Source of the DNA: VYFG01 sp965248685
GTDB taxonomy: Bacteria; Pseudomonadota; Gammaproteobacteria; Arenicellales; Poriferihabitantaceae
Reading direction: 5' to 3'
NCBI GenBank assembly: GCA_965248685.1
Contig: CBDFKC010000002.1
Coordinates: 310,001-374,000, forward strand
DNA: 64,000 nt
Shown piece by piece: positions 34,697 to 43,532 of this stretch. Position 1 is the first letter of the stretch, and every line of letters begins with the position of its first letter. Both the position numbers and the translations under genes were made by a program. The notes beneath the pieces were generated by a model, which worked only from the letters and a program-made list of their open reading frames with translations, did not search any database and had not been told where the DNA came from.

Positions 34697-35300
34697 GTTT
34701 CTGGTTCACGTCGTGGATGACGACGACGCGGTTCGGGATGCTGTGCTCGAATTGCTCGATTCGGTTGGAATTGATGCCATAGGTTTCGAGTCGGCGGACG
34801 CATTTTTACGTGTATTCAATTCCAATATGGCGGGATGTCTGGTACTCGATATCCGAATGCCAGGTATGAGTGGTCTTGACCTGCAAAAGAAGCTTATGGA
34901 AATGGGGGCTTCGTTACCCATCATTTTCATAACCGGTCATGGTGATATTCCGATGGCGGTCGAAGCAATTAAACGCGGTGCGGTTGAATTTATACAGAAA
35001 CCATTTCGAGACCAGGAATTATTGGATTGTATTCAAAACGCGATCGACTTTGCAAAATCATCTTTCGACCAGATTGCGGAGAAAAAGCGCATATGTGAAC
35101 GCCTGAATTTCTTGACAGATCGTGAAAGAGAAGCGCTGGAACTTATCTCGGAAGGACATCCGAACAAGGTAATTGCGTCAAAAATGGGAATAAGCCAACG
35201 CACCGTGGAAAACCATAGGGCACATTTACTTGAAAAACTGAAAGCCAGATCAACAGCGGCGCTTATTAAACTGCTGGTTCTGGCAAATTCCTCGAACTAA
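34686..35300 (+). CDS. fixJ: FixJ-like response regulator
   Basis: This 204-residue protein has a receiver domain with the acidic pocket DDDD at 11-14, phospho-acceptor Asp55 in LDIRMPG, the FITGHGD switch Thr and the QKP Lys. The LuxR-type HTH follows: LTDREREALELISEG and ISQRTVENHRAHLLEKL near 139-190. Phosphorylated FixJ normally activates fixK and, in other species, nif and cco genes under low oxygen. Here it may drive the cytoplasmic Crp/Fnr gene on the other side of hsp20. Confidence 0.93.
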   Translation: MEPEFLVHVVDDDDAVRDAVLELLDSVGIDAIGFESADAFLRVFNSNMAGCLVLDIRMPGMSGLDLQKKLMEMGASLPIIFITGHGDIPMAVEAIKRGAVEFIQKPFRDQELLDCIQNAIDFAKSSFDQIAEKKRICERLNFLTDREREALELISEGHPNKVIASKMGISQRTVENHRAHLLEKLKARSTAALIKLLVLANSSN

Positions 35301-35349
35301 TCAATTTTACTAACCGGTGCGAACTATTTTCAACGAATGAACCTCTTTA

Positions 35350-35751
35350 ATGCGATCGGTTTCATCCATCGATCGTCCCACTAATTCTCCGATAGTGCGC
35401 AACCAGCTTGCCAGCAATCGTCGCCAGGGAAAGCCTGCCTCCCTTACCTACCTGCCGTCAGCCCACGCCCGAGTTGAGATGGCGGACAAGTACGCCTCAC
35501 TAAATTATCTGATTGATCGGGCTAAAGTGCTTTTGGTTAAATGGTGTAATCAATTGGGAATGGATGGCTGTGAGATTATTGTGGAATCGGGTTCAGCCAG
35601 GCACAGCATAAGGCGAGTGTCAGAAGCACTTGGTGTAGACCTGATTGTGATCGAAGAAAGAGAAGATTCTCTGGTTGCCCACACATTTGGATCGGTGGCC
35701 AATGCGGTAGTCCGCGACGCCAGCTGTGATGTGTTGTTAGTTCGATCGTAG
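35350..35751 (+). CDS. degenerate universal stress protein, C-terminal half
   Basis: Of 133 residues, only about 45-133 resemble a Usp domain (AKVLLVKWCNQLGMDGCEIIVESGSARHSI, then GVDLIVIE and FGSVANAVVRDASCDVLLVRS). The first beta strand and the D-G-S motif are missing, replaced by a Ser/Arg-rich stretch. The G-x2-G part of the nucleotide motif has been lost. It is probably a truncated, non-ATP-binding remnant, although the frame is open. Confidence 0.6.
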   Translation: MRSVSSIDRPTNSPIVRNQLASNRRQGKPASLTYLPSAHARVEMADKYASLNYLIDRAKVLLVKWCNQLGMDGCEIIVESGSARHSIRRVSEALGVDLIVIEEREDSLVAHTFGSVANAVVRDASCDVLLVRS

Positions 35752-35890
35752 AGAGTACATTGGCATCCCAGCAAGGATAGTTCTGCGTATTTCTACCCAC
35801 TGGTAATGAGAGTTACTCCGGATACCTTAGCCAGAAAAATTATACGATACTCGAAGTTCAATTGAACCGTTTATCAACATTCTACAAGGT

Positions 35891-36469
35891 ATGAAAATGA
35901 ACACGATTACAAAATTGATAGTTGCGATACCGTTAATACTCGGATTCTTTGGACCGGCCTATTCGGATGATGATTCTGGGTTTTATGGCGCGATTACCGC
36001 TAATCGATTGAGTGCGGATTTTAAAGATGTCAATGACGTAAATTTTGACGAAAGTGATACTGCTGCAGGCATTCGTGGGGGCTATATGTTCAATGACTAC
36101 TTTGGCGTGGAACTGGGCTATATAGATTTCGGAAGATATACGGCCGGAGGAGATCGACCTGGCAATCAAATTGACCTAGACGCAGACGCATTTAATGCCG
36201 CCATAGTGATTAACTTTTCCATTGCTGACAATATTGATTTATACGGCCGAATCGGTGCATATCAGATCGATGTTGCCTCCAGCTCAATCGTCGCAGGTGT
36301 GATGTTGCAGGAAGATCAGGATGAAACTGAAGCCTATGGGGCTCTCGGTGTGGAGTGGGACCTGGGTGAATTAAATTTCTTTGCCGAACTCTCCAAAGCC
36401 GACACTGACACTAACGATTTAACCATTGACGTGGCGACTATTGGAGTCAAATTTGAATATGGACGTTAA
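35891..36469 (+). CDS. outer membrane beta-barrel protein (OmpA/Opa-like porin fold)
   Basis: This 192-residue protein has a signal peptide cut after AYS near 25, then eight or so alternating strands (GFYGAITANRLSADF, AGIRGGYMFNDYFGVELGYIDFG, IDLYGRIGAYQID, AYGALGVEWDL, ATIGVKFEYGR). The C-terminal aromatic-Arg end fits outer membrane insertion. Role unknown. Its stop overlaps the ATG of the nitric oxide reductase fragment. Confidence 0.8.
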   Translation: MKMNTITKLIVAIPLILGFFGPAYSDDDSGFYGAITANRLSADFKDVNDVNFDESDTAAGIRGGYMFNDYFGVELGYIDFGRYTAGGDRPGNQIDLDADAFNAAIVINFSIADNIDLYGRIGAYQIDVASSSIVAGVMLQEDQDETEAYGALGVEWDLGELNFFAELSKADTDTNDLTIDVATIGVKFEYGR

Positions 36470-36675
36470 TGTTTTTCTCGGCGGTGCTTTTCTGGAATTT
36501 TATCGGCGCCGGATTGCTCGGATTTTTGATTAATCCACCCCTCGCGCTTTATTATATGCAGGGGCTAAATTCCACCGCGAGTCATGGTCATGCTGCGCTT
36601 TTTGGAGGTTATGGCATGTTGGGAATTGGCTTAATGCTATTTTGTCTGCGTGGGCTTACCCCCCATGTTCAGTAG
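36469..36675 (+). pseudogene. nitric oxide reductase (qNor/NorB) fragment, 68 aa
   Basis: The encoded 68 residues match a short internal piece of NorB/NorZ: FWNFIGAGLLGFLINPPLALYYMQGLN and HGHAALFGGYGMLGIGLMLFCLRGL near 40-64, which includes the conserved H-x-H haem ligands. The FeB-site helices, the other ligands and about 90% of the enzyme are absent. The TAATG overlap with the barrel gene suggests a deletion fused this piece here. It cannot reduce NO by itself; a small protein with a new role is possible. Confidence 0.7.
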
Positions 36676-36729
36676 TAAGTTCAGTCCCGAGCCGGTTGTG
36701 GGTGAATCTACTTAGGGAAACAATAGTCA

Positions 36730-37935
36730 TTGAGATTGGATTCAATTTTCGAAACGAGTAGCCCGGGCCAAACCGCTTTCTGGCAGACAGGGTTTCGTCC
36801 GTTTTTCCTGGGTGCCGGGTCGTGGGCGGTTGTCTGTATGCTGATATGGTTCGGTATTTTACACCTCAACTGGCAGCTTCCGCTAAATGGTGCTACGCCG
36901 GCATTGTGGCATGCCCATGAAATGGTGTATGGCTACAGCCTTGCAGTTATCGCGGGTTTTTTATTGACCGCCGTACCGAATTGGACGAGTACTCCACCGC
37001 TGTCGGGAAAGTTGCTGGGGTTGTTATTTTTTACCTGGCTAACAGCGAGGATTGTATGGCTATTCGGGTACGATCATCTGCTTATTTTGGTTGCCGCGCT
37101 GGATGTTCTTTTTTTATTGGGCTTGCTTATTTGTATCGGCTTACCTCTGTTACAACAAAAACAGTTCAAACAAAGCGGGGTGCTGGTCAAAATTCTTTTG
37201 CTAGGCATTGGTAACGCTACTTTTTATCTGGGTCTGGCCGGATACTTGGAGAATGGCGTCCATTATGGTTTGTACACTGGATTCTATCTTGTCATTGCTT
37301 TAATTCTGACCTTGGGGCGGCGGGTAATTCCAGTCTTTATTGAAAACCGCCTCGGATTAAAACAGCACCTGACCAACCCTGTCTGGGTAGATCGCGCAAG
37401 CCTGCTGCTGTTTCTGATGTTTTGGCTGTTTGAAGTATTCGGTGAGGATAATTTGTGGGCCGGAATATTTGCATTATTGTTATTTCTGGTACATATAAAC
37501 CGCTTGTTCCATTGGTTCCAACTGGGAATTTGGAGAGATCCATTGCTTTGGGTATTGTATGTTTCTTATGGTTTTATTGTGCTGGCTTTTGGATTAAAGG
37601 GGGCATCGATATTCGGATACAACTTTGCTTCGTCGCTAGCATTGCATCTGTTCGCAATTGGTGGTATCGGATTGATGACCTGCGGAATGATGGCACGGGT
37701 TGCGCTTGGTCACACCGGTCGCAATATTCGAAAACTGCCAGCGAGAATGGCGATTGCCTTTATCAGTATTACGCTGGCCGCGGTAGTCAGGGTGGCTTTT
37801 CCAATCCTCGACCTTAAACACTATCTTCTTTGGCTGGGACTCTCGCAGTGGCTGTGGATTGCATCATTTACGATCTTTGTTTGGATTTACTACTCCATCC
37901 TGATGAAGCCAAGGGTAGATGGACGACCGGGATAG
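36730..37935 (+). CDS. nnrS: NnrS family membrane protein
   Basis: This 401-residue protein has 12 membrane helices and the NnrS pattern: FWQTGFRPFFLGAG near 15-30, LWHAHEMVYGYSLAVIAGFLLTAVPNWT near 58-85, and MARVALGHTGR near 315-325. NnrS is a copper/haem protein linked to nitric oxide relief in denitrifiers. The start is TTG; no better one is near. It lies next to the NorB fragment and 93 bp before nirK. Confidence 0.93.
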   Translation: MRLDSIFETSSPGQTAFWQTGFRPFFLGAGSWAVVCMLIWFGILHLNWQLPLNGATPALWHAHEMVYGYSLAVIAGFLLTAVPNWTSTPPLSGKLLGLLFFTWLTARIVWLFGYDHLLILVAALDVLFLLGLLICIGLPLLQQKQFKQSGVLVKILLLGIGNATFYLGLAGYLENGVHYGLYTGFYLVIALILTLGRRVIPVFIENRLGLKQHLTNPVWVDRASLLLFLMFWLFEVFGEDNLWAGIFALLLFLVHINRLFHWFQLGIWRDPLLWVLYVSYGFIVLAFGLKGASIFGYNFASSLALHLFAIGGIGLMTCGMMARVALGHTGRNIRKLPARMAIAFISITLAAVVRVAFPILDLKHYLLWLGLSQWLWIASFTIFVWIYYSILMKPRVDGRPG

Positions 37936-37954
37936 GTTAGTCATACGCGAGAAT

Positions 37955-37968
37955 TTGATCTGTATCAA
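37955..37968 (+). promoter_or_regulatory. FNR/Dnr box upstream of nirK
   Basis: TTGATCTGTATCAA is a perfect TTGAT-N4-ATCAA palindrome. Its centre is 67 bp before the GTG start of nirK, and a TAAATA -10-like element is about 30 bp downstream of it. Confidence 0.85.
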
Positions 37969-38028
37969 TAAGCGGATTGTGTCGTTAGCGCTAAATATGC
38001 GGGACATAATCCATCAGGAACATTTGCC

Positions 38029-39480
38029 GTGAAACTACAAAAAATCTTCTCATCTAGTGCTTGTAAAGTAAATGTCGTTAAGCGAACGTTATTTATTTCC
38101 CTGTTTGCTCTCGGCACACTAACGGGTAACCTGGTTCGCGCAGCCGAGCAGTTACCGGTTGAGGAAGCCGTATTGACGGTTGCCCCCCAGGTTCCCCCGC
38201 CTATACAGCGCAATCATCCCGTGCGTATGATTGTCAATCTCGACACCGTAGAAATGGAGGGGAGGTTGGCTGACGGGGTGCAATACACATTTTGGACCTT
38301 TGGAGGATCCGTTCCTGGCAAGTTTATTCGAGTGCGTGAAGGTGACGAAATCGAGTTTCACCTGAATAATCATCCTTCGAGCAAAATGCCCCATAACATC
38401 GATCTTCATGCCGTCACTGGTCCAGGTGGTGGCGCAACTTCTTCATTTACGGCGCCGGGTCATTCCTCTCAATTTTCGTTCAAAGCCATCAATCCTGGTT
38501 TGTATGTCTATCACTGCGCTACCGCGCCAGTGGGTATGCACATCGCCAATGGCATGTATGGACTTATCCTGGTTGAACCTGAGGGAGGATTATCTCGGGT
38601 CGACCGGGAATACTATGTAATGCAAAGTGAATTCTATACCGCTGGTGGTTATGGCGAAGAAGGGTTGCAACCTTTTGATATGGCGAAGGCTTTAACCGAG
38701 ATTCCCGACTATGTGGTATTTAACGGCTCGGTTGGTGCCATGACTGGTGACAACGCAATCAGGGCAGAGGTGGGAGAGACCGTCAGGATTTATGTAGGCA
38801 ATGGAGGCCCCAACCTGGTTTCATCTTTTCACGTCATCGGCGAAATATTTGATCGGGTTAATACTGAAGGTGGTTCCGCAATTAATGAGAACGTGCAAAC
38901 AACCCTTGTTCCCGCCGGAGGGTCGGCCATTGTTGAATTTAAAGTTGACGTGCCCGGCACGTTTATCGCGGTAGACCACTCCATTTTTCGTGCCTTTAAC
39001 AAGGGTGCCCTTGGCATGTTAAAAGTTGAGGGAGACGAGGACCTGGTGATTTACTCTGGAAAGCAGGACGACAGTATTTACCTGCCGGAAGGGGGTGGTG
39101 TGCAGAGCATCGCAGCGGCTCAGGCTGAGGCTTTATCTGCCAACAATATGGCGGAACGAATCCTCTTTGGCCAAAGGGTCTATGAACAAAACTGCATGGC
39201 CTGTCACCAGTCCCAGGGCCAGGGCATCACCGGCGCGTTTCCACCGCTTGCGGGTTCCGATTACCTTTTGTCAGAACCCAAGCGTGCGATCAACGTTCTG
39301 CTAAAGGGACTGTCTGAAGAAATAAGCGTGAACGGCGTGGTTTATAACGGCGTTATGCCCGCGGTGCGCCTAAGCGACGAGCAGATCGCAAACGTGCTGA
39401 CTTATGTGTTGAATTCCTGGAACAACAATGGAGGCGAAATCCTGCCCTCCAATGTTTCGGAAGTGCGCGCACTTCACTAA
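38029..39480 (+). CDS. nirK: copper nitrite reductase NirK with C-terminal cytochrome c domain
   Basis: This 483-residue periplasmic enzyme reduces nitrite to NO. It has a signal peptide (to about 38), two cupredoxin domains and a fused cytochrome c. Type 1 Cu ligands are His122, Cys163, His171 and Met176. Type 2 ligands are His127, His162 and His317. The catalytic Asp125 and His268 are present. The haem motif CMACH is at 389-393, with a GVMPAVRLS Met-ligand region near 446. The fusion is known from Ralstonia-type NirK and delivers electrons internally. GTG start, preceded by CAGGAA. An FNR box is upstream. Confidence 0.95.
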   Translation: MKLQKIFSSSACKVNVVKRTLFISLFALGTLTGNLVRAAEQLPVEEAVLTVAPQVPPPIQRNHPVRMIVNLDTVEMEGRLADGVQYTFWTFGGSVPGKFIRVREGDEIEFHLNNHPSSKMPHNIDLHAVTGPGGGATSSFTAPGHSSQFSFKAINPGLYVYHCATAPVGMHIANGMYGLILVEPEGGLSRVDREYYVMQSEFYTAGGYGEEGLQPFDMAKALTEIPDYVVFNGSVGAMTGDNAIRAEVGETVRIYVGNGGPNLVSSFHVIGEIFDRVNTEGGSAINENVQTTLVPAGGSAIVEFKVDVPGTFIAVDHSIFRAFNKGALGMLKVEGDEDLVIYSGKQDDSIYLPEGGGVQSIAAAQAEALSANNMAERILFGQRVYEQNCMACHQSQGQGITGAFPPLAGSDYLLSEPKRAINVLLKGLSEEISVNGVVYNGVMPAVRLSDEQIANVLTYVLNSWNNNGGEILPSNVSEVRALH

Positions 39481-39487
39481 TAGAACG

Positions 39488-40264
39488 ATGGACTCCACCT
39501 TTGCCAATGCGTTATTACTGACCTTTACCCTGGGGTTCCAGGTAGCCATCGCGGGGTCAGATTCCCCGGGTATGGTGCTTATTGCCCAGGGATCATACAC
39601 GCCGTTATACAAGGAAGCCGGCGTGGCGAAACAGGTGGAAGTTGTTCCGTTCTATATCGACAAATTCCAGGTCAGCAACCAGGAATTTGTCGAATTTATT
39701 GATGACAACGCCCAATGGCAGAAGCAAAACATCAGTCCAATCTTTGCTGATCAAGGTTATTTATCTCAGTTAAAGGCCGGTTCTCTGGACCAGCTGGGAA
39801 ATCAACCAGTAACCAACGTATCCTGGTATGCATCCATGGCCTATTGCCGAGCGGCAGGAAAAACCTTGCCCTCTACTGATCAGTGGGAATACGCAGCCCA
39901 GGCCAGCAGTATGTCCCCGGTGGGAATAGAGCAACCGGAATTCAAACGGAAAATTCTCGACTGGTATGCAAGGCCAGCGGCTGAGCAGCTACCGGATGTG
40001 CAGACTGGAGAAGTCAACTACTGGGGCGTACATGGAATGCACGGAGTTGTTTGGGAGCAAGTTAGCGACTTTAACAACGCCTTGATTACCGGTGAATCGA
40101 GGAATGATAGTGCGCTGGATAAAAAACTGTTTTGTGGCTCAGGTGCTGCGTTGGCGGTTGACCCGGGAGATTATGCAGCATTTATGCGATACGCGCTGCG
40201 TGGTAGCTATTCAGCGCACTATACGCTGTCGTCTATGGGCTTTCGCTGTGCCAAAAACAGCTAA
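39488..40264 (+). CDS. nirV: NirV, formylglycine-generating-enzyme-like protein
   Basis: The 258-residue protein has a signal peptide (to about 22) followed by an FGE-sulfatase-modifying fold: PGMVLIAQGSY, VSNQEFVEFI near 71-80, NQPVTNVSWYASMAYCRAAGKTLPSTDQWEYAA, VWEQVSDF and a final GFRCAK. NirV follows nirK in many denitrifiers; its exact role in NirK maturation is unsettled. It starts 7 bp after nirK. An upstream in-frame extension overlapping nirK is rejected. Confidence 0.93.
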   Translation: MDSTFANALLLTFTLGFQVAIAGSDSPGMVLIAQGSYTPLYKEAGVAKQVEVVPFYIDKFQVSNQEFVEFIDDNAQWQKQNISPIFADQGYLSQLKAGSLDQLGNQPVTNVSWYASMAYCRAAGKTLPSTDQWEYAAQASSMSPVGIEQPEFKRKILDWYARPAAEQLPDVQTGEVNYWGVHGMHGVVWEQVSDFNNALITGESRNDSALDKKLFCGSGAALAVDPGDYAAFMRYALRGSYSAHYTLSSMGFRCAKNS

Positions 40265-40302
40265 GAGCGTCCTGACAAACTAATTTAATATAGGTAGATA
40301 AA

Positions 40303-40857
40303 ATGAAGTCGATTCCAATTTATTTATTCCTGATTATGTTTTTCTCAGCCTCGGTACCAGCGACTGAATTGAATCCAAATTCAGTTTATCAATTTGATTC
40401 AACCTGGATGGATCAGAACAGTGAACCAACCAGTTTATCTGCGATGCAAGGTGAACCCCGATTAATTGCTTTTGTCTACACCTATTGTGAACATACTTGC
40501 CCATTGATCATCGCCCAAATTAAGTCGGTGTTACGAGCGTTACCTGATGAAGACGGCAACACAATCGGAATTACCCTGATCACCCTGGATCCCGTTAGAG
40601 ATACCCCAGTGCAAATGAAAGCCTACATGGGTAAACACGGACTGGATGAAAACCGTTGGACGATGTTGGCGGGTGATCCAATGGATGTACGAGTACTGGC
40701 CAATTTATTTGGGGTTAAATACAAAGCTATGAGAAAAGACCAGCTCGCTCACTCGAACATGATAACTCTGCTGGATCGTGATGGTGTAATTCAGTATCAA
40801 CTAAAGGGACTAGACGTTGATAAGCGTGAAATCGTCGATAAAATTGCGATTATGTAA
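40303..40857 (+). CDS. SCO1/SenC-family copper chaperone
   Basis: This 184-residue protein has an N-terminal hydrophobic signal or anchor (5-20) and a thioredoxin-like domain with the copper motif CEHTCP (Cys62, Cys66) and His150 in QLAHSN. TLDPVRDTPVQMKAYM lies near 94-109. It delivers copper, here probably to NirK or to CuB of the cbb3 oxidase. It is 38 bp after nirV, so probably in the nirK operon. A broken paralogue lies 3 kb downstream. Confidence 0.92.
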   Translation: MKSIPIYLFLIMFFSASVPATELNPNSVYQFDSTWMDQNSEPTSLSAMQGEPRLIAFVYTYCEHTCPLIIAQIKSVLRALPDEDGNTIGITLITLDPVRDTPVQMKAYMGKHGLDENRWTMLAGDPMDVRVLANLFGVKYKAMRKDQLAHSNMITLLDRDGVIQYQLKGLDVDKREIVDKIAIM

Positions 40858-40908
40858 CGCGAGAGTTAAAACTGATTTGGATGTATCTGACCGTAGTAGT
40901 TATTTAAA

Positions 40909-40922
40909 CTGATCCAGGTCAA
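40909..40922 (+). promoter_or_regulatory. FNR-like box upstream of the antiporter gene
   Basis: CTGATCCAGGTCAA keeps TGAT-N4-GTCA. Its centre is about 150 bp before the ATG at 41065, farther than other boxes, so a promoter in between is required. Confidence 0.45.
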
Positions 40923-41064
40923 ATACCGCAAACCCGAGGGCGATATATTTGAGTTGTGTCTGCACCCATTAACAGCTTACCCTGGATCAATTCTCTGTTG
41001 GAATTTGCTACAGGACTCTAAGTGGGTTGCGGAAATCTCTGATACATAAAATCACCGAGTAAAC

Positions 41065-42591
41065 ATGATGGAATCGCCAGCCTTCGCCGTTTGGGAGTAT
41101 TCAGCGATTATTATCGCGTTGGTTCTTGTTTCGAAACTGATTGCAAAAAAGACTCGGACGGTTGATGTGCTCTGGCTCATATTCGCCGGTGCGCTACTGA
41201 CCAACTTAGGTTGGTTGCCATTGCATAATGAATTCCTCGAAACCCTGGGAGAATGGGGCATCGTATTTATTATGTTTGCCCTGGGCTTGGAAGAAGATAT
41301 CCACCGTTTTACCCAGGGTATCAAGCGCGGAATCGGGATTGCATTGATTGGCGCTGCTTTCCCATTTATAGGCGCATTCACCACTGCTAAATGGTTTGGA
41401 TACGACACACCGGCGGCGTTGATATGGGGTCTTACAATGACCGCAACCGCAGTAAGTCTTACCATGATGAGCCTGCGCAGTGATCTTCTACACAAGTCCA
41501 CCGCAGCAACGGGTATCATGACCGCCGCGATAATTGACGATGTGCTGTCCCTTGTTGGGGTGGCGATATTGGTGCCGCTACTACTGGTAAGTTCTCCTGG
41601 GGAAGCAATCGGTATTGTTGGCGTATTGTGGGTGTTACTAAAGGTCATATTGTTCTTTACGATAACTCTATTTATGGGCCTGGTTGCTTTTCCCGAGCGC
41701 AGTCCGCGCGTACTGCCACCACAATCCAGCTGGTACCAACGTCTCGATCATCAGTTTAGCCGAGTCTTGGCCAAATTTGGCGTCCGCAAGCTGCTGATGA
41801 TTCACAGCGGCGAATTTGCGCCCCTGGTAATGATCTTTATCGCATTGCAACTCGGTGTGATTGCCCATTGGCTTGGCTTCCATCCTGCAATCGGAGCATA
41901 TTTCGCAGGCTTGTTTCTGCACGCAGACTATTTCGTGTATACCAAGACGGTTAGTGACGTTAATGAAGAAGGAGAGAAATTTACCCGGAAAGAAAAAGAC
42001 CATCAGTTCGAACGGACCAAAGCAGTCATCGAACATATTGCTTTTACAATTTTCGGACCGATATTTTTTATAAACCTTGGTGGGAAACTGCAATTCGATA
42101 TCAATATCGTTGTCTCAGCTTTACCAGCCGCTATAGTGTTATATCTCGTAGTGGTCTTGTTTCAGGTTCTGTCGGCCGGTTTAGCGGCGAAATATACGGG
42201 TAAATATCATTGGCATGAAAGTGTAATGATTGGACTTGGCATGCTGGGGCGGGCGGAGTTGGCATTTATCGTGATAAATATCGCTTTCGTCCAGAATAAA
42301 ATGATCGACGCAACCCAGTTTTACGTGCTTATGTTTGTAACATTCATGCTCAACATCACGGTGCCATTAAGTCTGAGAGCATGGAAACCCTTTTATCTCG
42401 GATTCAAGGATTGCTCCATCTTCAACCTAAAACTATCCCGATCCACGCTTGCCGAAATGACTCCGGATATGGCTGAATATAGAGATCAAATTGAGGTGGA
42501 AAGGTCTTGGTATAACAAACAAGCAATGGATAAGAAGCAAATGGGGAAAATTACGTCGATTAAAAATAACCCCAACCATCCAACCAAATAA
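41065..42591 (+). CDS. Kef-type cation:proton antiporter
   Basis: The 508-residue protein has about 12 helices of the CPA2 Na+/H+ (K+/H+) exchanger family: LGLEEDIHRF near 75-84, AAIIDDVLSLVGVAIL with the paired Asp near 155-170, and GLGMLGRAELAFI near 394-406. The C-terminal 80 residues are polar and lack a full TrkA-N domain. It probably exchanges K+ or Na+ for protons at the inner membrane. No operon partner is adjacent. Confidence 0.87.
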   Translation: MMESPAFAVWEYSAIIIALVLVSKLIAKKTRTVDVLWLIFAGALLTNLGWLPLHNEFLETLGEWGIVFIMFALGLEEDIHRFTQGIKRGIGIALIGAAFPFIGAFTTAKWFGYDTPAALIWGLTMTATAVSLTMMSLRSDLLHKSTAATGIMTAAIIDDVLSLVGVAILVPLLLVSSPGEAIGIVGVLWVLLKVILFFTITLFMGLVAFPERSPRVLPPQSSWYQRLDHQFSRVLAKFGVRKLLMIHSGEFAPLVMIFIALQLGVIAHWLGFHPAIGAYFAGLFLHADYFVYTKTVSDVNEEGEKFTRKEKDHQFERTKAVIEHIAFTIFGPIFFINLGGKLQFDINIVVSALPAAIVLYLVVVLFQVLSAGLAAKYTGKYHWHESVMIGLGMLGRAELAFIVINIAFVQNKMIDATQFYVLMFVTFMLNITVPLSLRAWKPFYLGFKDCSIFNLKLSRSTLAEMTPDMAEYRDQIEVERSWYNKQAMDKKQMGKITSIKNNPNHPTK

Positions 42592-42757
42592 CTCGGAATG
42601 ATGAATGTGAGGTGGAGCCCGAGTATCCTCACTAACCTCCAATATCTCGAATTTACAGATTCCTAATCTTCGATTTCCATTAGGTATAACCATTGCGACT
42701 AGGAGATTTTCTTTCTGCTAGACATGGATATACTTCCATACTTGAATTAGTGAAGTA

Positions 42758-43001
42758 GTGAGAACGATTTGCTGTTGGTTAGGCTTATGTAGTTATGCAA
42801 TCACGACTGAGACAATTGCAAAAGCTCACCGCCTGGCAAATGTTGCTACCTTTAGGAAGAATTGTGGCGATTGGATAAAAGTGGTGTGTAGTCAGATTAT
42901 TGTAGTCTGTCTGCAACTAAAAATGTTTGCCGAACCGTTGATAGCAATAGATGGAAGTCACTTTAAAGCGGTGAAGTGTGATAACTTTGTACCGGCTTTG
43001 T
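42758..43001 (+). pseudogene. IS1182-family transposase remnant
   Basis: The frame encodes VATFRKNCGDWIKVV followed by FAEPLIAIDGSHFKAVK, matching the IS1182-type pattern IADFRKDNG...LVAIDGSKFKAVN with its catalytic Asp. Everything before and after is missing or out of frame. No terminal repeats are visible. Confidence 0.6.
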
Positions 43002-43010
43002 TTACATTTA

Positions 43011-43457
43011 TCATACGACTGACATACAAGCGCACTTTGCTAGATGATTGACCTTTAGAGTTGTGCTTCCTAGAACGAGAGAACCAACGTTACTCAAGCC
43101 ACGACGTCCAGTCACGATCAGATCGGCTTCACAATGATCCGCGCAAGCGATAATACATTTTGCAGTGTCACCACGCTCGGTATATGTTTTAGTGATTTTC
43201 TGATCATATTCTCTTGCTATCGCTTTGGCGGCGCTCAGAATTTCCTCGCAGGCTGCTTCGACTTCTTCAGAAGATGGCATGGTAGTTGCCACGTGATAAC
43301 CCGGGGCTGCACCCAAAGCAAATGCAACGGTTTGTGGGTGTGGTGTGTGTACCAAATGGATTTTCGAACCGTATTTTTGCGCAAGATCGCAAGCCTGACG
43401 GAGTGCAGTAGTAGACGACTCCGAACCATCGATCCCAACAACAATATTTTTAAACAT
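43011..43457 (-). CDS. universal stress protein, single domain
   Basis: The 148-residue UspA protein starts MFKNIVVGIDGSESSTTAL and ends with GRRGLSNVGSLVLGSTTLKV near 118-137: the complete G-x2-G-x9-G-S/T ATP motif, unlike the truncated copy at 35350. The ATG at 43457 is preferred over a TTG two codons upstream. A perfect FNR box has its centre 68 bp upstream. Confidence 0.92.
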   Translation of the reverse strand: MFKNIVVGIDGSESSTTALRQACDLAQKYGSKIHLVHTPHPQTVAFALGAAPGYHVATTMPSSEEVEAACEEILSAAKAIAREYDQKITKTYTERGDTAKCIIACADHCEADLIVTGRRGLSNVGSLVLGSTTLKVNHLAKCACMSVV

Positions 43458-43518
43458 AACCAAATACTCTTTATTTCTCTGAGAAAGGTCAGTTTACAAA
43501 GGAACCCAAGTATACCTC

Positions 43519-43532
43519 TTGATCTAGATCAA
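43519..43532 (-). promoter_or_regulatory. FNR-type box upstream of single-domain usp
   Basis: TTGATCTAGATCAA is a perfect palindrome. The centre is 68 bp from the minus-strand usp start at 43457. Confidence 0.85.

Noticed and set aside
36730..36735. A better ATG start for nnrS
   Set aside because: No in-frame ATG is near; the TTG gives the family N terminus.
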